64,000 nt of DNA from Stanieria sp. NIES-3757. GTDB taxonomy: Bacteria; Cyanobacteriota; Cyanobacteriia; Cyanobacteriales; Xenococcaceae. Positions 18,220 to 27,017 of this stretch are shown here, one piece after another (position 1 is the stretch's first letter; every line of letters begins with the position of its first letter). A program made the position numbers and the translations under genes. The stretch spans positions 558,001 through 622,000 of the forward strand of contig AP017375.1 of the NCBI GenBank assembly GCA_002355455.1. The letters are read 5' to 3'. The notes under the pieces were generated by a model, which made no database searches, was not told the origin of the DNA, and worked only from the letters and a program-made list of their open reading frames with translations.

Positions 18220-18702
18220 AAAATAATTATCTATAAAATTTATTTTGAATAACTATTAAAGATAAATCTCTTTAATTATTTTTATTGCTGGCTTAAAAGA
18301 CACTTTCTAGATTAAATTAATTGATTTAGGATTAGGTATATTTAATGTGAATCTTAGGTATAAATATATAAAGAATTGATAAAGTATGATGAAATGACGC
18401 GCCTAATTTAACGCATAATTAAAAAAATGCTGCATTAAATCTCTGTATATAGCAATTCTCGATTAAGCGAGGTACACCTTGGCTATGTCTGGGGAAAGGT
18501 CAAAGGGGAAGGGTTAAAGAGAAAAAATTCGTACCTCATAAGTATGAGAACCTCGCACAGATCAATTCACTGCGTTGATTACTTTGAAAAAAATCTTAAA
18601 AAATTCTGACTGTTACTAAATACACCAGAGATGTTTTAACTTTTGTAATAAATAGTTAAACAGTCTTTTAATTGAGTTTAACAAAAGGAGATTAACAAAC
18701 AA
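18220..18702. other. Spacer with an interspersed-repeat-like block
   Basis: No gene was seen. A block at about 18450-18560 is more GC-rich than the rest. It contains TATAGCAATTCTCGATTAAGC followed by GAGGTACACC, and later GTACCTCATAAGTATGAGAACCTCGC, in which GAGGTAC and GTACCTC form a short inverted pair. 'TAGCAATTCTC...GAGGTACACC' resembles a repeat found in many cyanobacterial spacers, from general familiarity. AAAAGGAG at 18683-18690 serves the next gene. Confidence 0.45.
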
Positions 18703-19134
18703 GTGAATGCCTCTGAACAAGCCAAAGGGTTAGATCTTACTACCAAAATCGCTGCTGTAGTAAATCTGTTTAAATCTCAATTCCCCGATGCCAAAGCCGA
18801 TCTTAAACCTTGGCGCAACGATCCTGATACTCTAGAATTAGTCGATCCAGATTCGATAGACATTGGTTTTCATTTTCCTGGTTGGAGTCGACGCTTTGCT
18901 TGTAATAGTATTTTGGTTCAAATTCGCTTTTATCAAGATGGTTTAGATGAGCGTGCTAAATTAATAGGTTTGGAAACGGCTGGTTTTAGCCATCAAGGAC
19001 AAGCTTGGCGTTTCTCAACGGTAGATCATTGGCAATGTGTGGGAAAACATCAACCAGTGGCAGAAGTAGAACAAAAACTTAAACTATTCTGCCGTCAAGT
19101 TTTTCAATTATTTAATTCGGAAACTTCACTATAA
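18703..19134 (+). CDS. Conserved cyanobacterial hypothetical protein
   Basis: This 143-residue protein has no recognised domain. It starts at a GTG (18703) 12 bases after a strong AAAAGGAG; no ATG competes. The product has an amphipathic N-terminal helix (DLTTKIAAVVNLFKSQFPDAKADLKPW). Beta-strand-like segments follow (DIGFHFPGWSRRF, SILVQIRFYQDG, LIGLETAGFSHQGQAWRFSTVDHWQCVG), and it ends with a helix. No signal peptide or membrane segment is present. The composition is that of a real cytoplasmic protein. Its 3' end overlaps the converging CHAD gene by 31 bases. Confidence 0.7.
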   Translation: MNASEQAKGLDLTTKIAAVVNLFKSQFPDAKADLKPWRNDPDTLELVDPDSIDIGFHFPGWSRRFACNSILVQIRFYQDGLDERAKLIGLETAGFSHQGQAWRFSTVDHWQCVGKHQPVAEVEQKLKLFCRQVFQLFNSETSL

Positions 19135-20084
19135 ATTAAAGTTTTTTGAAAATCTTGTCTGGTTGACAATTCTAAAAATTGACGTTGCAAAGATTGCCAT
19201 TCTTGCCATTTTTGATAACGTTTTTGTTGCAGTTGAGTTGCTAACTGAGGAATGGATTTTTCTAATTCCTCACCAACAGCTTGTTCGAGAAATACACGCA
19301 GAATAAAACAGTCTTGAATTGCGCCTAAAATTTCTTGAATATTTTTGATTTTTTCTAGATAATTTTGGAATTGCTCGCCATAAAAATCAGTAAATAAAGC
19401 CATATTGTAGCGAGTTTTTTTTGCTTCCTTTCTCAAGCTATGTAGTATTGTTCCTTGTTCTTCTAATAACTCTTCTACCTGCTCTAGGTTTAGTTCTTGA
19501 GAAAATTGATTTGCTTCTGTTTCTAAGTTAGTCCCCACTAGCCAACCTGGATGAAGCAATAATTGACTAACTTGAGGTAATAATAGATCGGGAAGGACTA
19601 ATTCAATGTTAATCTTTGCAATATCTGTATAATCTGGTTTTTTGAGCCACTCTTTTAAGTCTTTTTTTAGCTGTTGATAATGTTTTCCTTCAAGAGTAGA
19701 TTCTACTTCTTTAAATGCTTCCTTGCGTTCTTTATTTAAGTGCTTGAAAACTTGCTTTAATTCATCTTGTTCTGAGGTTGGTAAATTAGGAAAATAGTCA
19801 TTAACTAAGGTAAGTTGAAGAACATCTAAATCTCTGAGATTTCCTAAACTTTTACCTACTTTACCTACAGCTTTCTCTCCAGCTTTTTTAGGTAAATTTA
19901 AAGCCAATGCAAAACCAGACATGGCACTACGCAAACGGCGTATTCCTACCCGCATTTGATGTAATTCTTCGGGATCTCGATCTTTTAAGACTGCTGATTC
20001 GTGTTTGACAATTTTATGAAAATGTTTTGCGATCGCTTTTTTGCCCCAATCTCCAAAGGTTGTTGCTGTTTCTGGTTGAGTCAT
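19104..20084 (-). CDS. CHAD domain-containing protein
   Basis: CHAD domains are helical bundles rich in conserved histidines and basic residues that bind inorganic polyphosphate. The signature is at the N-terminus: KAIAKHFHKIVKHESAVLKDRDPEELHQMRVGIRRLRSAMSGFALAL, with the paired basic residues and the HQMRV histidine. The second half shows the repeat, with LHSLRKEAKKTRYNMALFTDFYG and IQEILGAIQDC. Length is 326. A CYTH triphosphate domain, often fused or adjacent, is not here. A 74-residue gene sits seven bases upstream on the same strand, so they are likely co-transcribed. Confidence 0.88.
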   Translation of the reverse strand: MTQPETATTFGDWGKKAIAKHFHKIVKHESAVLKDRDPEELHQMRVGIRRLRSAMSGFALALNLPKKAGEKAVGKVGKSLGNLRDLDVLQLTLVNDYFPNLPTSEQDELKQVFKHLNKERKEAFKEVESTLEGKHYQQLKKDLKEWLKKPDYTDIAKINIELVLPDLLLPQVSQLLLHPGWLVGTNLETEANQFSQELNLEQVEELLEEQGTILHSLRKEAKKTRYNMALFTDFYGEQFQNYLEKIKNIQEILGAIQDCFILRVFLEQAVGEELEKSIPQLATQLQQKRYQKWQEWQSLQRQFLELSTRQDFQKTLIYSEVSELNN

Positions 20085-20091
20085 TTAAAAT

Positions 20092-20316
20092 TTAAACTTG
20101 CTTTTTTATGTAATTATGCTGGATGTAGTCAGTAATTTCTGGTTGAGTTTGTCTAAGCTGTAGCCACATTTGTCTAATTCTTTGATAGGCAGCTTGAGTA
20201 GAAAGTTGATAATTTTCTTCGCGATCGCAAATAGCAATTACTGCTTCACCAAAGTTATTAAGATGCTCTTCTAGCACTAATTTTTCTGGTACTTTTGAAT
20301 CGCTTTTGTTTTGCAT
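20092..20316 (-). CDS. Small hypothetical protein (DUF7219-like) upstream of the CHAD gene
   Basis: This is a 74-residue soluble protein. PEKLVLEEHLNNFGEAVIAICDREENYQLSTQAAYQRIRQMWLQLRQTQ forms two or three helices. The pattern 'LV...L..F...V..IC..E......AY..I..MW.QL' recalls a small cyanobacterial family I know as DUF7219; this is from memory and uncertain. Seven bases separate its stop from the CHAD start on the same strand, suggesting one transcript. Function unknown. Confidence 0.6.
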   Translation of the reverse strand: MQNKSDSKVPEKLVLEEHLNNFGEAVIAICDREENYQLSTQAAYQRIRQMWLQLRQTQPEITDYIQHNYIKKQV

Positions 20317-20394
20317 AACCCACCTAAATGGTAATGATTTTTAGAGCTTATGTGATTATCATTACAAATTCTCAGTAATTTTGTATGTACGGTT

Positions 20395-21105
20395 TCAGAC
20401 ATTAAAACTAAATAATCTATAAAATTCTTGTTTGATAATCCAATAACATTCACAACTAACAGTTTCTAAAGCTGCTCTGTTTAAAATCATAATATTTCCG
20501 CGATTGTAACGAATTATTTCAGCTTGTTGGAGAAGATTGGCTGCTTTAGTAATACCAGAACGACGGACACCAAGCATAGTAGCAATTAGTTCTTGAGTTA
20601 AACTAAAACTGTCTTGTTGAACGCAATCATCAACAGTTAATAACCAACGAGCTAGTCTTTGTTCGATTAGGTGTTGACTATAACAAGCTGCGTTTTGGGT
20701 AATTTGAGTTAACCTAGCTTGAGTATAAAGTAATAACAGTTTTTGTAATCTGCCACCGCGATTAAACTCTTGCCTAAGTAAATCAACTTCTATTCGGCTA
20801 GCACTGCCAACAATTTGTACCATAGCGCAATGAATACTACAGTCACTGCCTAAAATTGTAGAAATTCCCGTTAATCCTTCTTTACCTACTATTCCTACTT
20901 CTGTAGTTGTGCCATTTTCCATGATTGCTACTAACGAAATCATTCCCTGATGAGGAAAGTAAACATATTTAATCGTTTCGTAGGATTGATAAAGAATTTC
21001 CCCCACAGAAAGTTGAACGATTTCTAAATGAGGAAGAAGGCGTTGATATTCAGAATTTGGTAAAGCTGCCAGTAATTGATTAAACGGAGATTCATTGTCG
21101 AGCAT
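20395..21105 (-). CDS. Crp/Fnr-family transcriptional regulator
   Basis: The N-terminal half is a cyclic-nucleotide-binding-like beta roll (VGEILYQSYETIKYVYFPHQGMISLVAIMENGTTTEVGIVGKEGLTGI). The C-terminal half is a winged helix, with LTQELIATMLGVRRSGITKAANLLQQAEIIRYNRGNIMILNRAAL as the recognition region. The cAMP-contacting residues of classical Crp (the RxS in the phosphate cassette) are not evident, and there are no Fnr-type cysteine clusters, so the ligand is unknown. Length 236. The gene has its own promoter region of about 277 bases, shared with the divergent GT2 gene. Confidence 0.85.
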   Translation of the reverse strand: MLDNESPFNQLLAALPNSEYQRLLPHLEIVQLSVGEILYQSYETIKYVYFPHQGMISLVAIMENGTTTEVGIVGKEGLTGISTILGSDCSIHCAMVQIVGSASRIEVDLLRQEFNRGGRLQKLLLLYTQARLTQITQNAACYSQHLIEQRLARWLLTVDDCVQQDSFSLTQELIATMLGVRRSGITKAANLLQQAEIIRYNRGNIMILNRAALETVSCECYWIIKQEFYRLFSFNV

Positions 21106-21382
21106 TGGTTACGTGTTTGCGGTATCTACCTCACTCCTGGCAAGCTAAACAACTTAACTTTTCGATAGATAAATGTTTATGCTTTTTTAGTATATATTGA
21201 TACTTTTTCATTCAAAATTGAAGATAAGGTTAAGCAAAAGTTAAAAACAGATAATAATTGGATTGATAACTGTAAGAGCGATTTGCGAATCTTAATTTGA
21301 TCTTTTTAGTTTGGAAAAAATCATCTAAACTGAGATATTCTTTTGACTTTCAGATTTATTACGACTAATTACACCAAACTAT

Positions 21383-22411
21383 ATGGCATATCGCGGCTCA
21401 ATCTCAGGAATTAGTACCCCTTCTTTACAAACAGCAAGAATAGATTTATCGATTGTTGTTCCTATTTATAACGAAGCAGAAAGTCTTACCCATCTGGTAG
21501 AAGAAATTACTAATGCTGTTCGTTCAATTCAACTCAGTTATGAAATTATTTGCGTTGATGATGGTTCTACCGATGGTTCTACTACAATTTTAAAAGAATT
21601 AGCTCGTCGACGTAGCGGACTCAAGGCAGTAATTTTAAGACGCAATTATGGTCAAACTCCAGCCATGGCAGCAGGATTTCAAAATGCTTTAGGTAGGGTA
21701 ATTATTACTCTTGATGGTGATTTACAAAACGATCCGACAGATATCCCTTTACTTTTAGCTAAATTAGAAGAAGGTTATGACTTAGTTAGTGGTTGGCGCA
21801 AACAAAGACAAGATGCAGCACTGACTAGATTGCTTCCTTCTAAGATCGCCAATTGGTTAATTGGTAAAGTTACAGGAGTTAAATTACACGATTATGGTTG
21901 TTCTTTAAAAGCTTATCGTGGCGAACTCGTCGCTGATATGAATCTTTATGGCGAATTGCATCGATTTTTACCTGCTTTAGCTTATATCGAAGGTGCCAGA
22001 ATCACTGAAATACCAGTTCGTCATCATGCTCGTCGTTTTGGTAAGAGTAAGTATGGACTAGGAAGAACAGTTCGGGTAGTGATGGATCTCCTCACTGTCT
22101 TCTTTATGAAGAAGTTTTTAACTAGACCGATGCACGTTTTTGGCGTGTGGGGATTAATTTCTTTAATTATTGGGACTTTGATGGGTTTTTACTTAACTAT
22201 AGTTAAGTTATTTCTCAATCAAAATATTGGCGATCGCCCTTTATTGATTTTATCAGTTCTTTTGGTGGTTACTGGCGTTCAGTTGTTTAGTTTTGGCTTA
22301 TTAGCTGAATTGTTGATGCGTACCTATCATGAATCACAAAAAAGACCGATTTATCGTATTAGAGAGGTAATCCAAGGCAAATCTTACGAAAGGGTCAATT
22401 CTGAAGTCTAA
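21383..22411 (+). CDS. GT2 glycosyltransferase of the DPM1/GtrB type with two C-terminal membrane helices
   Basis: The protein transfers a sugar to a polyprenyl phosphate at the membrane. The GT-A domain contains LSIVVPIYNEAESLTHL, the VDDGSTDGS donor motif near 54-62, ILRRNYGQT, and the TLDGDLQNDP DxD-type metal site near 110-119. GCSLKAYRGE and RHHARRFGKSKYG follow, as in polyprenyl-phosphate glucosyl- and mannosyltransferases. Two transmembrane helices end the protein (VFGVWGLISLIIGTLMGFYL and ILSVLLVVTGVQLFSFGLLAEL). Length 342. The next genes encode exported proteins, which may or may not be linked. Confidence 0.88.
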   Translation: MAYRGSISGISTPSLQTARIDLSIVVPIYNEAESLTHLVEEITNAVRSIQLSYEIICVDDGSTDGSTTILKELARRRSGLKAVILRRNYGQTPAMAAGFQNALGRVIITLDGDLQNDPTDIPLLLAKLEEGYDLVSGWRKQRQDAALTRLLPSKIANWLIGKVTGVKLHDYGCSLKAYRGELVADMNLYGELHRFLPALAYIEGARITEIPVRHHARRFGKSKYGLGRTVRVVMDLLTVFFMKKFLTRPMHVFGVWGLISLIIGTLMGFYLTIVKLFLNQNIGDRPLLILSVLLVVTGVQLFSFGLLAELLMRTYHESQKRPIYRIREVIQGKSYERVNSEV

Positions 22412-22510
22412 AATTTAGAAATAAAGAGATTACGCTAGTTTAAGCATCATAATTACTCTATTTAGCTCTTCTTCAGTTCAAATTAAATTAATTTTCGTGC
22501 TTTTGCTCAA

Positions 22511-23050
22511 ATGAAAAAAAACAGTTCGTTGGTTGGGGTTTCTCTATTAATTAGTATAGGTTTTAGTTTAAAAGCGATCGCAATTCCTGTACCAAATACC
22601 TATATTAACTTTGCAGGAGCAGGAGGAGATTTTGATTCTCGCACAGCAACTTTCCGAGTAAGCGAGCAAACTACTACTACTAGTATTGGGAAAAACTTAA
22701 GACTCTACGAAGCACACCTAGCTAAAATGCTCGAATTAACTTACAATTTTTGTCAGGATCGAGAGCCTAATTACATTGTTTATTGGAACTATGAGGCAGA
22801 TGAAGGCAAAATTTTTATGGGAGAATTTCCCTTATCTTGTCAATTTGCTAGAGAGACTTTTCAAACCTTTGGTACTGGGGTAAATGAAACAGTAACAATC
22901 AATCATCGTGGTGAACCAACTCAGGAAACGATCGCAACTCTAGCTCTTAATGATAAGAACAGGAAACAGTTTGCTTCTTTAGTTCAAACTATTAAACCTC
23001 AATGTATCGATACTACACCGCAAATATGTCCAGGCGAGCGCTTGGAGTAA
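22511..23050 (+). CDS. Exported hypothetical protein, first of a four-gene secreted set
   Basis: This 179-residue protein has a signal peptide (residues 1-25, LVGVSLLISIGFSLKAIAIP). The mature part has FAGAGGDFDSRTATFRVSEQ, a helix LRLYEAHLAKMLELTYNFC, YWNYEADEGKIFMGEFPLSCQFARETF and a four-cysteine pattern (YNFC, LSC, QC, IC), suggesting disulphides. No known domain was recognised. It is the first of four consecutive + strand genes for exported proteins (22511-25506). A HIP1-like site lies in the early coding region at 22574. Confidence 0.6.
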   Translation: MKKNSSLVGVSLLISIGFSLKAIAIPVPNTYINFAGAGGDFDSRTATFRVSEQTTTTSIGKNLRLYEAHLAKMLELTYNFCQDREPNYIVYWNYEADEGKIFMGEFPLSCQFARETFQTFGTGVNETVTINHRGEPTQETIATLALNDKNRKQFASLVQTIKPQCIDTTPQICPGERLE

Positions 23051-23198
23051 AAAGACATTAATTATTAATAAAAAATCCTTTCAAATTGATTAATTTGAGC
23101 GAAAAAAGAATCTAAACAACTTCTTAAGATTAAATAACACTAGAAAAAAAAGGTGATATTTTTAAGCCAATAAATTTTATTGCCATTTTTATTCTTTA

Positions 23199-24155
23199 AT
23201 GAAAAGATTCCTCTATTTTTGCCTGAGTTTGGGATTAATTTTAATTCTAAATATCATCCCTACAACTAGAGCTAAGGCAAATGTATCTAATTCTGTAGAA
23301 CTAAATATTTTGACTGCTTCTGAAAGAGGAACTTATTATGCCATTGCCGAGGATCTGGAAAAATTAGTATCCCAGTCTGCCATCGATTTAGATGTAATTC
23401 CTTCAGATGGTGCCTTGAAAAATGTTTACGAGCTTTACAACCACCCTAGTATTCCACTGGCTCTGAGTCAGTTGGATATTTTGGCTTTTATGAATACTAT
23501 GGCTAACGACGATGAAGATATGCGTCAACAGTTTGAAGCCTTAAGATTAGTTTTGCCCTTGTATCAAGAAGAAGTCCATTTATTAGCACACGACGAGATT
23601 AAAAGTATTGCCGATCTTAATAATAAGAAAGTGGCAATTGGTGCAGAAGGCAGTGGTACGAGCATTACGGCAGTTATGATGCTTCAAAATGCCAGAGTAG
23701 CACCACAACAACTATTACAATTAGAGCCACTCAGAGCGATCGATGCTTTACGCAAGCGCGAAATTGATGCTTTATTTTATGTTGTCGGTATTCCAGATCG
23801 AGCTTTCGTAGAAGAAATTTCTGCCGAAGATCGATTGAAACTCGTGCCAGTTCAAATAGAATCAGTTCCTAACGACGAATTTTTTAGCAAAATTTACTCT
23901 AATACCACTATTCCCGCTCAAACTTACAGTTGGCAAGCTGAACCAGTCGAAACTGTTGCTGTACAATCTGCCTTGTTCACGACAGATTCAGAAAATTGCC
24001 AGGAAGTAGGCAAATTTGCCAGGTTAATTTATGAAAATTTGGATTGGTTAAAACAAAATGGTCATCCTAAATGGCAGAGCATAGAATTCGATCTCAATGA
24101 CATTAAAGCCGATCCTCGTTTATCTACTTGTGTGGCTCAAGAGTTAACCAGCTAA
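23199..24155 (+). CDS. TAXI-type TRAP transporter solute-binding protein (orphan)
   Basis: The product has a signal peptide at about 1-26 (FLYFCLSLGLILILNIIPTTRAKA). A periplasmic-binding fold follows with LNILTASERGTYYAIAEDLEKLV, the ligand-site opening of TAXI proteins, then LALSQLDILAFMN, LRLVLPLYQEEVHLLA, ADLNNKKVAIGAEGSGTSITAVMML and DALFYVVGIPDRAF. Length 318 fits. TAXI proteins bind small organic acids such as glutamate or dicarboxylates for a DctM-type permease. No such permease gene is adjacent, so the partner is elsewhere or the protein has another role. It is the second of the secreted set. Confidence 0.85.
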   Translation: MKRFLYFCLSLGLILILNIIPTTRAKANVSNSVELNILTASERGTYYAIAEDLEKLVSQSAIDLDVIPSDGALKNVYELYNHPSIPLALSQLDILAFMNTMANDDEDMRQQFEALRLVLPLYQEEVHLLAHDEIKSIADLNNKKVAIGAEGSGTSITAVMMLQNARVAPQQLLQLEPLRAIDALRKREIDALFYVVGIPDRAFVEEISAEDRLKLVPVQIESVPNDEFFSKIYSNTTIPAQTYSWQAEPVETVAVQSALFTTDSENCQEVGKFARLIYENLDWLKQNGHPKWQSIEFDLNDIKADPRLSTCVAQELTS

Positions 24156-24201
24156 CACAATCATTGAATTTATATATATTTTGAATTAATAGTACATAAC
24201 T

Positions 24202-24804
24202 ATGGGAATATTTTATCGTTGTTTGACAATTGCCACTCTGACTACAGGAATGCTGATTGGAACTATCCCTCGGCATCCTGCCAATGCTGCTGATACTATT
24301 GTCTGCGCTTCACGTGATAATCGCTACAATTTTTGTTCTATTAATACTCGTGGTGGCGTTAGGTTAGAAGAACGACTTAGTAATAATCCTTGTGAGTATA
24401 AAGAAGATTGGGGTTACAAGCGCGATGGTATCTGGGTAGATAATGGTTGTAGAGCTAGTTTCCTAGTCGGTTCGAGACATAGTAGTTCTCGCGATCGCGA
24501 TAAAAAAGGAGTTAGTACGGGAGTAATTGTTGGAGGTGCGATCGCAGCAGTAGCGATCGGTGCTTTGTTAGCTAGTAGTTCTCGTTCTTCGGACAAAGAT
24601 AAAAAGAACGAAACGAAGGAAATTACTTGTAGCTCTGATGGCAGATACAATCGTTGTAATGTCGATACGGGCAATGGTGTTTTACTTCATCGTCAACTAA
24701 GTGAGGCTGGTTGTTGGAAAGATCGGACTTGAGGTTACGATGATAGTGCGATTTGGGTAGATAGAGGCTGTCGCGCCATATTTATCGTTACTTCTGGCTC
24801 TTAG
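24202..24804 (+). pseudogene. DUF3011 tandem-domain exported protein interrupted by TGA at 24730
   Basis: The intact part (24202-24732, 176 codons) has a signal peptide at 1-29. The first DUF3011-type domain spans TIVCASRDNRYNFCSIN, VRLEERLSNNPCEYKEDWGY and IWVDNGCRASFLVG. A linker with a hydrophobic Ala/Gly stretch follows (VIVGGAIAAVAIGALLASS), and the second domain begins at ITCSSDGRYNRCNVD. That domain stops at TGA (24730-24732) after CWKDRT. Past it, the same frame continues GYDDSAIWVDRGCRAIFIV to TAG at 24802-24804. Comparison with the first domain (EDWGY) indicates that a tryptophan TGG became TGA. The first domain could still be made; readthrough cannot be excluded. Confidence 0.78.
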
Positions 24805-24879
24805 AAAAGAGAGTTCGACCATATTTCTATTTTAAAACTTTAGTTCCCATCACTTTCTTAATTGATAGATATTCTTAAA

Positions 24880-25506
24880 ATGATAAAAATTCACAGATTA
24901 TTACCCGTAACTCTCGGCATCTTAGCTATTACCATTGCAACTCCAGTTAACGCTCAAACTCCTGTTCCCAATCTACAAGATTTAGTAGATGCTAGAGGCA
25001 GTAGCGGAGAGACTGAATTAGAAAATCGAGGATATGAATTTATTCGCACCGAAAAATCAGAAGATAGTGCTTATAGTTATTGGATCGAAAGCGAAACTGG
25101 AAAATGTGTCACCGTACGGACTCAAAACGGACGCTATCAATCTCTTGTTTACGCTCCTTCCCCCAACTGTGATACAACTAATACTTCAGAATTTAATACA
25201 GAAACTTTTAAAACTGTATGTGGCGTAATTGTTGATGGGCAAAACTATCGCTATCTCTGTGAAGTATCAGAGCAATACAACGCCAATAACAGAGTCAAAA
25301 CTATTCTGCGTTATCCTGACATCGAGCTTCAATTAACTTGGAAATCTGGAAACCAAGTCACAATTGATACAACTGGAGCATCAAGCATCGACGCTACTTA
25401 CTCTACCTCTGAAGGGGAAACAGATATTATTACTTCAGATAAGACTTATTTCTATATCTCTAACAAAGATATGGCAGCCTGGGAAGTACAACATTTTAAA
25501 CCCTAA
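24880..25506 (+). CDS. Exported hypothetical protein, last of the secreted set
   Basis: I use the ATG at 24880 (208 residues), as the TTG at 24862 would put six residues before the signal peptide. The signal peptide is ILAITIATPVNAQ with an Ala-Gln cleavage region near residue 26. The mature part opens LQDLVDARGSSGETELENRGYEF and SYWIESETGKCVTVRTQNGRYQSLVY, a secreted beta-rich module I associate with cyanobacterial exported proteins. Four cysteines are visible (KCVT, NCD, VCG, LCE). The second half is beta-rich (ILRYPDIELQLTWKSGNQVTIDTTG). Function unknown. Confidence 0.65.
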   Translation: MIKIHRLLPVTLGILAITIATPVNAQTPVPNLQDLVDARGSSGETELENRGYEFIRTEKSEDSAYSYWIESETGKCVTVRTQNGRYQSLVYAPSPNCDTTNTSEFNTETFKTVCGVIVDGQNYRYLCEVSEQYNANNRVKTILRYPDIELQLTWKSGNQVTIDTTGASSIDATYSTSEGETDIITSDKTYFYISNKDMAAWEVQHFKP

Positions 25507-25579
25507 CATCAAGCTAGGCAAGAAATAGACATTTTAAAACTATTTGTATTGTTGTTTCTTCTATTTCATTTAATATTAC

Positions 25580-26560
25580 TTACTTCTCACCCGATAATCC
25601 TAATTCTTTTTTAAGCAAGTTAATTGATTTTTCTGCAATATAATTTTCACTACAGATTACTTCGGGAAAACGAATCAAATCATCTCTAGCTGCTGCGATC
25701 GCAGCTTTAATGGCTGGATAACTCGCTGGATCGCTGATGATTTTATGAGCAGTATGAATCAAAGCTTTAATCCGTTTAGAGTCATTAATGGGTGCAGTCA
25801 AAACTAAAACATCTTCCCCTCTTTGAGAGCTAACAATACTCTGCGCTATTTTTAACGTGCCTTCACTCAAACTGACTATACCCAAACAAGCTTGAGGCGG
25901 TAAACTTTTAACTATTTCCAATTCTTTCCCATAGTCATAAATATCCACTGTCAAGACTCGGAAAGTTCTAGGAGGAACGACATCTAAGACTTCTCGAATA
26001 AAATAACGACTAGTGATCACTGTGCCAAACTGAGTTTCACTAATTAGTTTTGGTAAATCTTGCAATGGTACTAACTTAACAGCAATACTCAAAGATTGTT
26101 CTAATGCCTGACGCATTAATTCCCCTGCGCTCAAATCTCTAGTTGGTACAGTTACGACTAATTGTTGATGACAGCGCGATCGCCATTCTAATTCTGCTAC
26201 AAATAATTCTTTAATTTGACTAATAGTACAACCAAGAGCGAGTAATTCGTCAATACTATCTTTAATAATGTTATTTTGAACAACTTCCGACGTATTTAAT
26301 TCAGTTTCCCTTTGATTTCCATCTGTTTTGACATAGATACCCGATCCTGCGATCGATTCTACTAATCCGACTTCCTCCAATTGTTGATACACTTTACTGA
26401 TTGTATTGCGATGCAATCCTGTAATCATGGCTAACTGTCTGGTACTGGGTAAACGATGACCAGCTAAATATTGTCCAGACGCGATCGCAAATTGAATTTG
26501 ATCGAATAGTTGTTTAGAAGCAGGAATGTCGCTATCTGATTTTATTTGAATATTTAACAT
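25580..26560 (-). CDS. GntR-family transcriptional regulator with a periplasmic-binding-like sensor half
   Basis: The N-terminal winged helix (residues 1-77) has the GntR signature SDIPASKQLFDQIQFAIASGQYLAGHRLPSTRQLAMITGLHRNTISKVYQQLEEVGLV and the wing SIAGSGIYVKT. The C-terminal half (about 110-326) is not an aminotransferase and lacks FadR- or HutC-type motifs. It shows strand/helix alternation (VPTRDLSAGELMRQALEQSL, VTSRYFIREVLDVV, CLGIVSLSEGTLKIAQSIV) like a periplasmic-binding or LysR-effector fold. A ligand-binding sensor is likely, ligand unknown. AAGAAG lies directly before the ATG. No operon partner is visible. Confidence 0.8.
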   Translation of the reverse strand: MLNIQIKSDSDIPASKQLFDQIQFAIASGQYLAGHRLPSTRQLAMITGLHRNTISKVYQQLEEVGLVESIAGSGIYVKTDGNQRETELNTSEVVQNNIIKDSIDELLALGCTISQIKELFVAELEWRSRCHQQLVVTVPTRDLSAGELMRQALEQSLSIAVKLVPLQDLPKLISETQFGTVITSRYFIREVLDVVPPRTFRVLTVDIYDYGKELEIVKSLPPQACLGIVSLSEGTLKIAQSIVSSQRGEDVLVLTAPINDSKRIKALIHTAHKIISDPASYPAIKAAIAAARDDLIRFPEVICSENYIAEKSINLLKKELGLSGEK

Positions 26561-27017
26561 CTTCTTAAATTGCTAATGGCTCAGATTAGCTAAGAGCAGA
26601 TAATCTTATCGGCGTTATTTTAAAAGAAAAAGAAAAAAATTGTATTAAGGTTTACAATCTTTTATTCTGAATTGGTTGAAAGTACAGTCACAAAGAATAC
26701 AAATAAAAGATAAGATTACAATATTCACTAATAATAATACAATTATATATTTAATTAAATAGGTTACGATCCAAAAATACTTCTGCACCGTAACCTATCT
26801 AGTTGAAATTTTCAAGAAGGTAGGGATAGATATAAACTCTAAAGTCTGAAGAGAAAACTTGAAATTTAACACTTATAGTCATTTCAATTTAGAGTGAGAC
26901 AATCGCTTCTTGCCATGAAAGGCTTTCAGCCAAAAAAATGTTTCATTCTTATTTGAAACAAATATAAGACTTCAAACTTGGTAAAGGATCATTTAGTGTC
27001 CAACAATACTCCTGAGA
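26561..27017. other. Spacer between gntR-type regulator and SLH gene, with two hairpins
   Basis: No coding frame was seen. Two stems were found. The terminator at 26932-26960 is listed separately. A second, perfect 10-base inverted repeat has arms ATAGGTTACG (26759-26768) and CGTAACCTAT (26789-26798); on the minus strand it is followed by TTTAATTAAAT, so it could be a backup terminator. A 13-base palindrome TGAAAGGCTTTCA lies at 26916-26928. The part next to 26560 should hold the regulator's promoter. Confidence 0.55.
26932..26960 (-). terminator. Rho-independent-type terminator of the SLH-domain gene
   Basis: On the minus strand TGTTTCA pairs with TGAAACA (plus-strand arms 26939-26945 and 26954-26960, eight-base loop), followed by seven U (26932-26938). 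It begins 57 bases after the stop codon at 27018. The stem is AT-rich and modest in strength. Confidence 0.55.

Noticed and set aside
22511-23050. Assignment of the exported protein as circadian COP23-type
   Set aside because: The characteristic COP23 sequence motifs were not present; only the export signal and cysteines are shared in a general way.
24862-24879. TTG start for the last exported protein
   Set aside because: The ATG at 24880 puts the signal peptide at the N-terminus directly; the extra six residues have no support.
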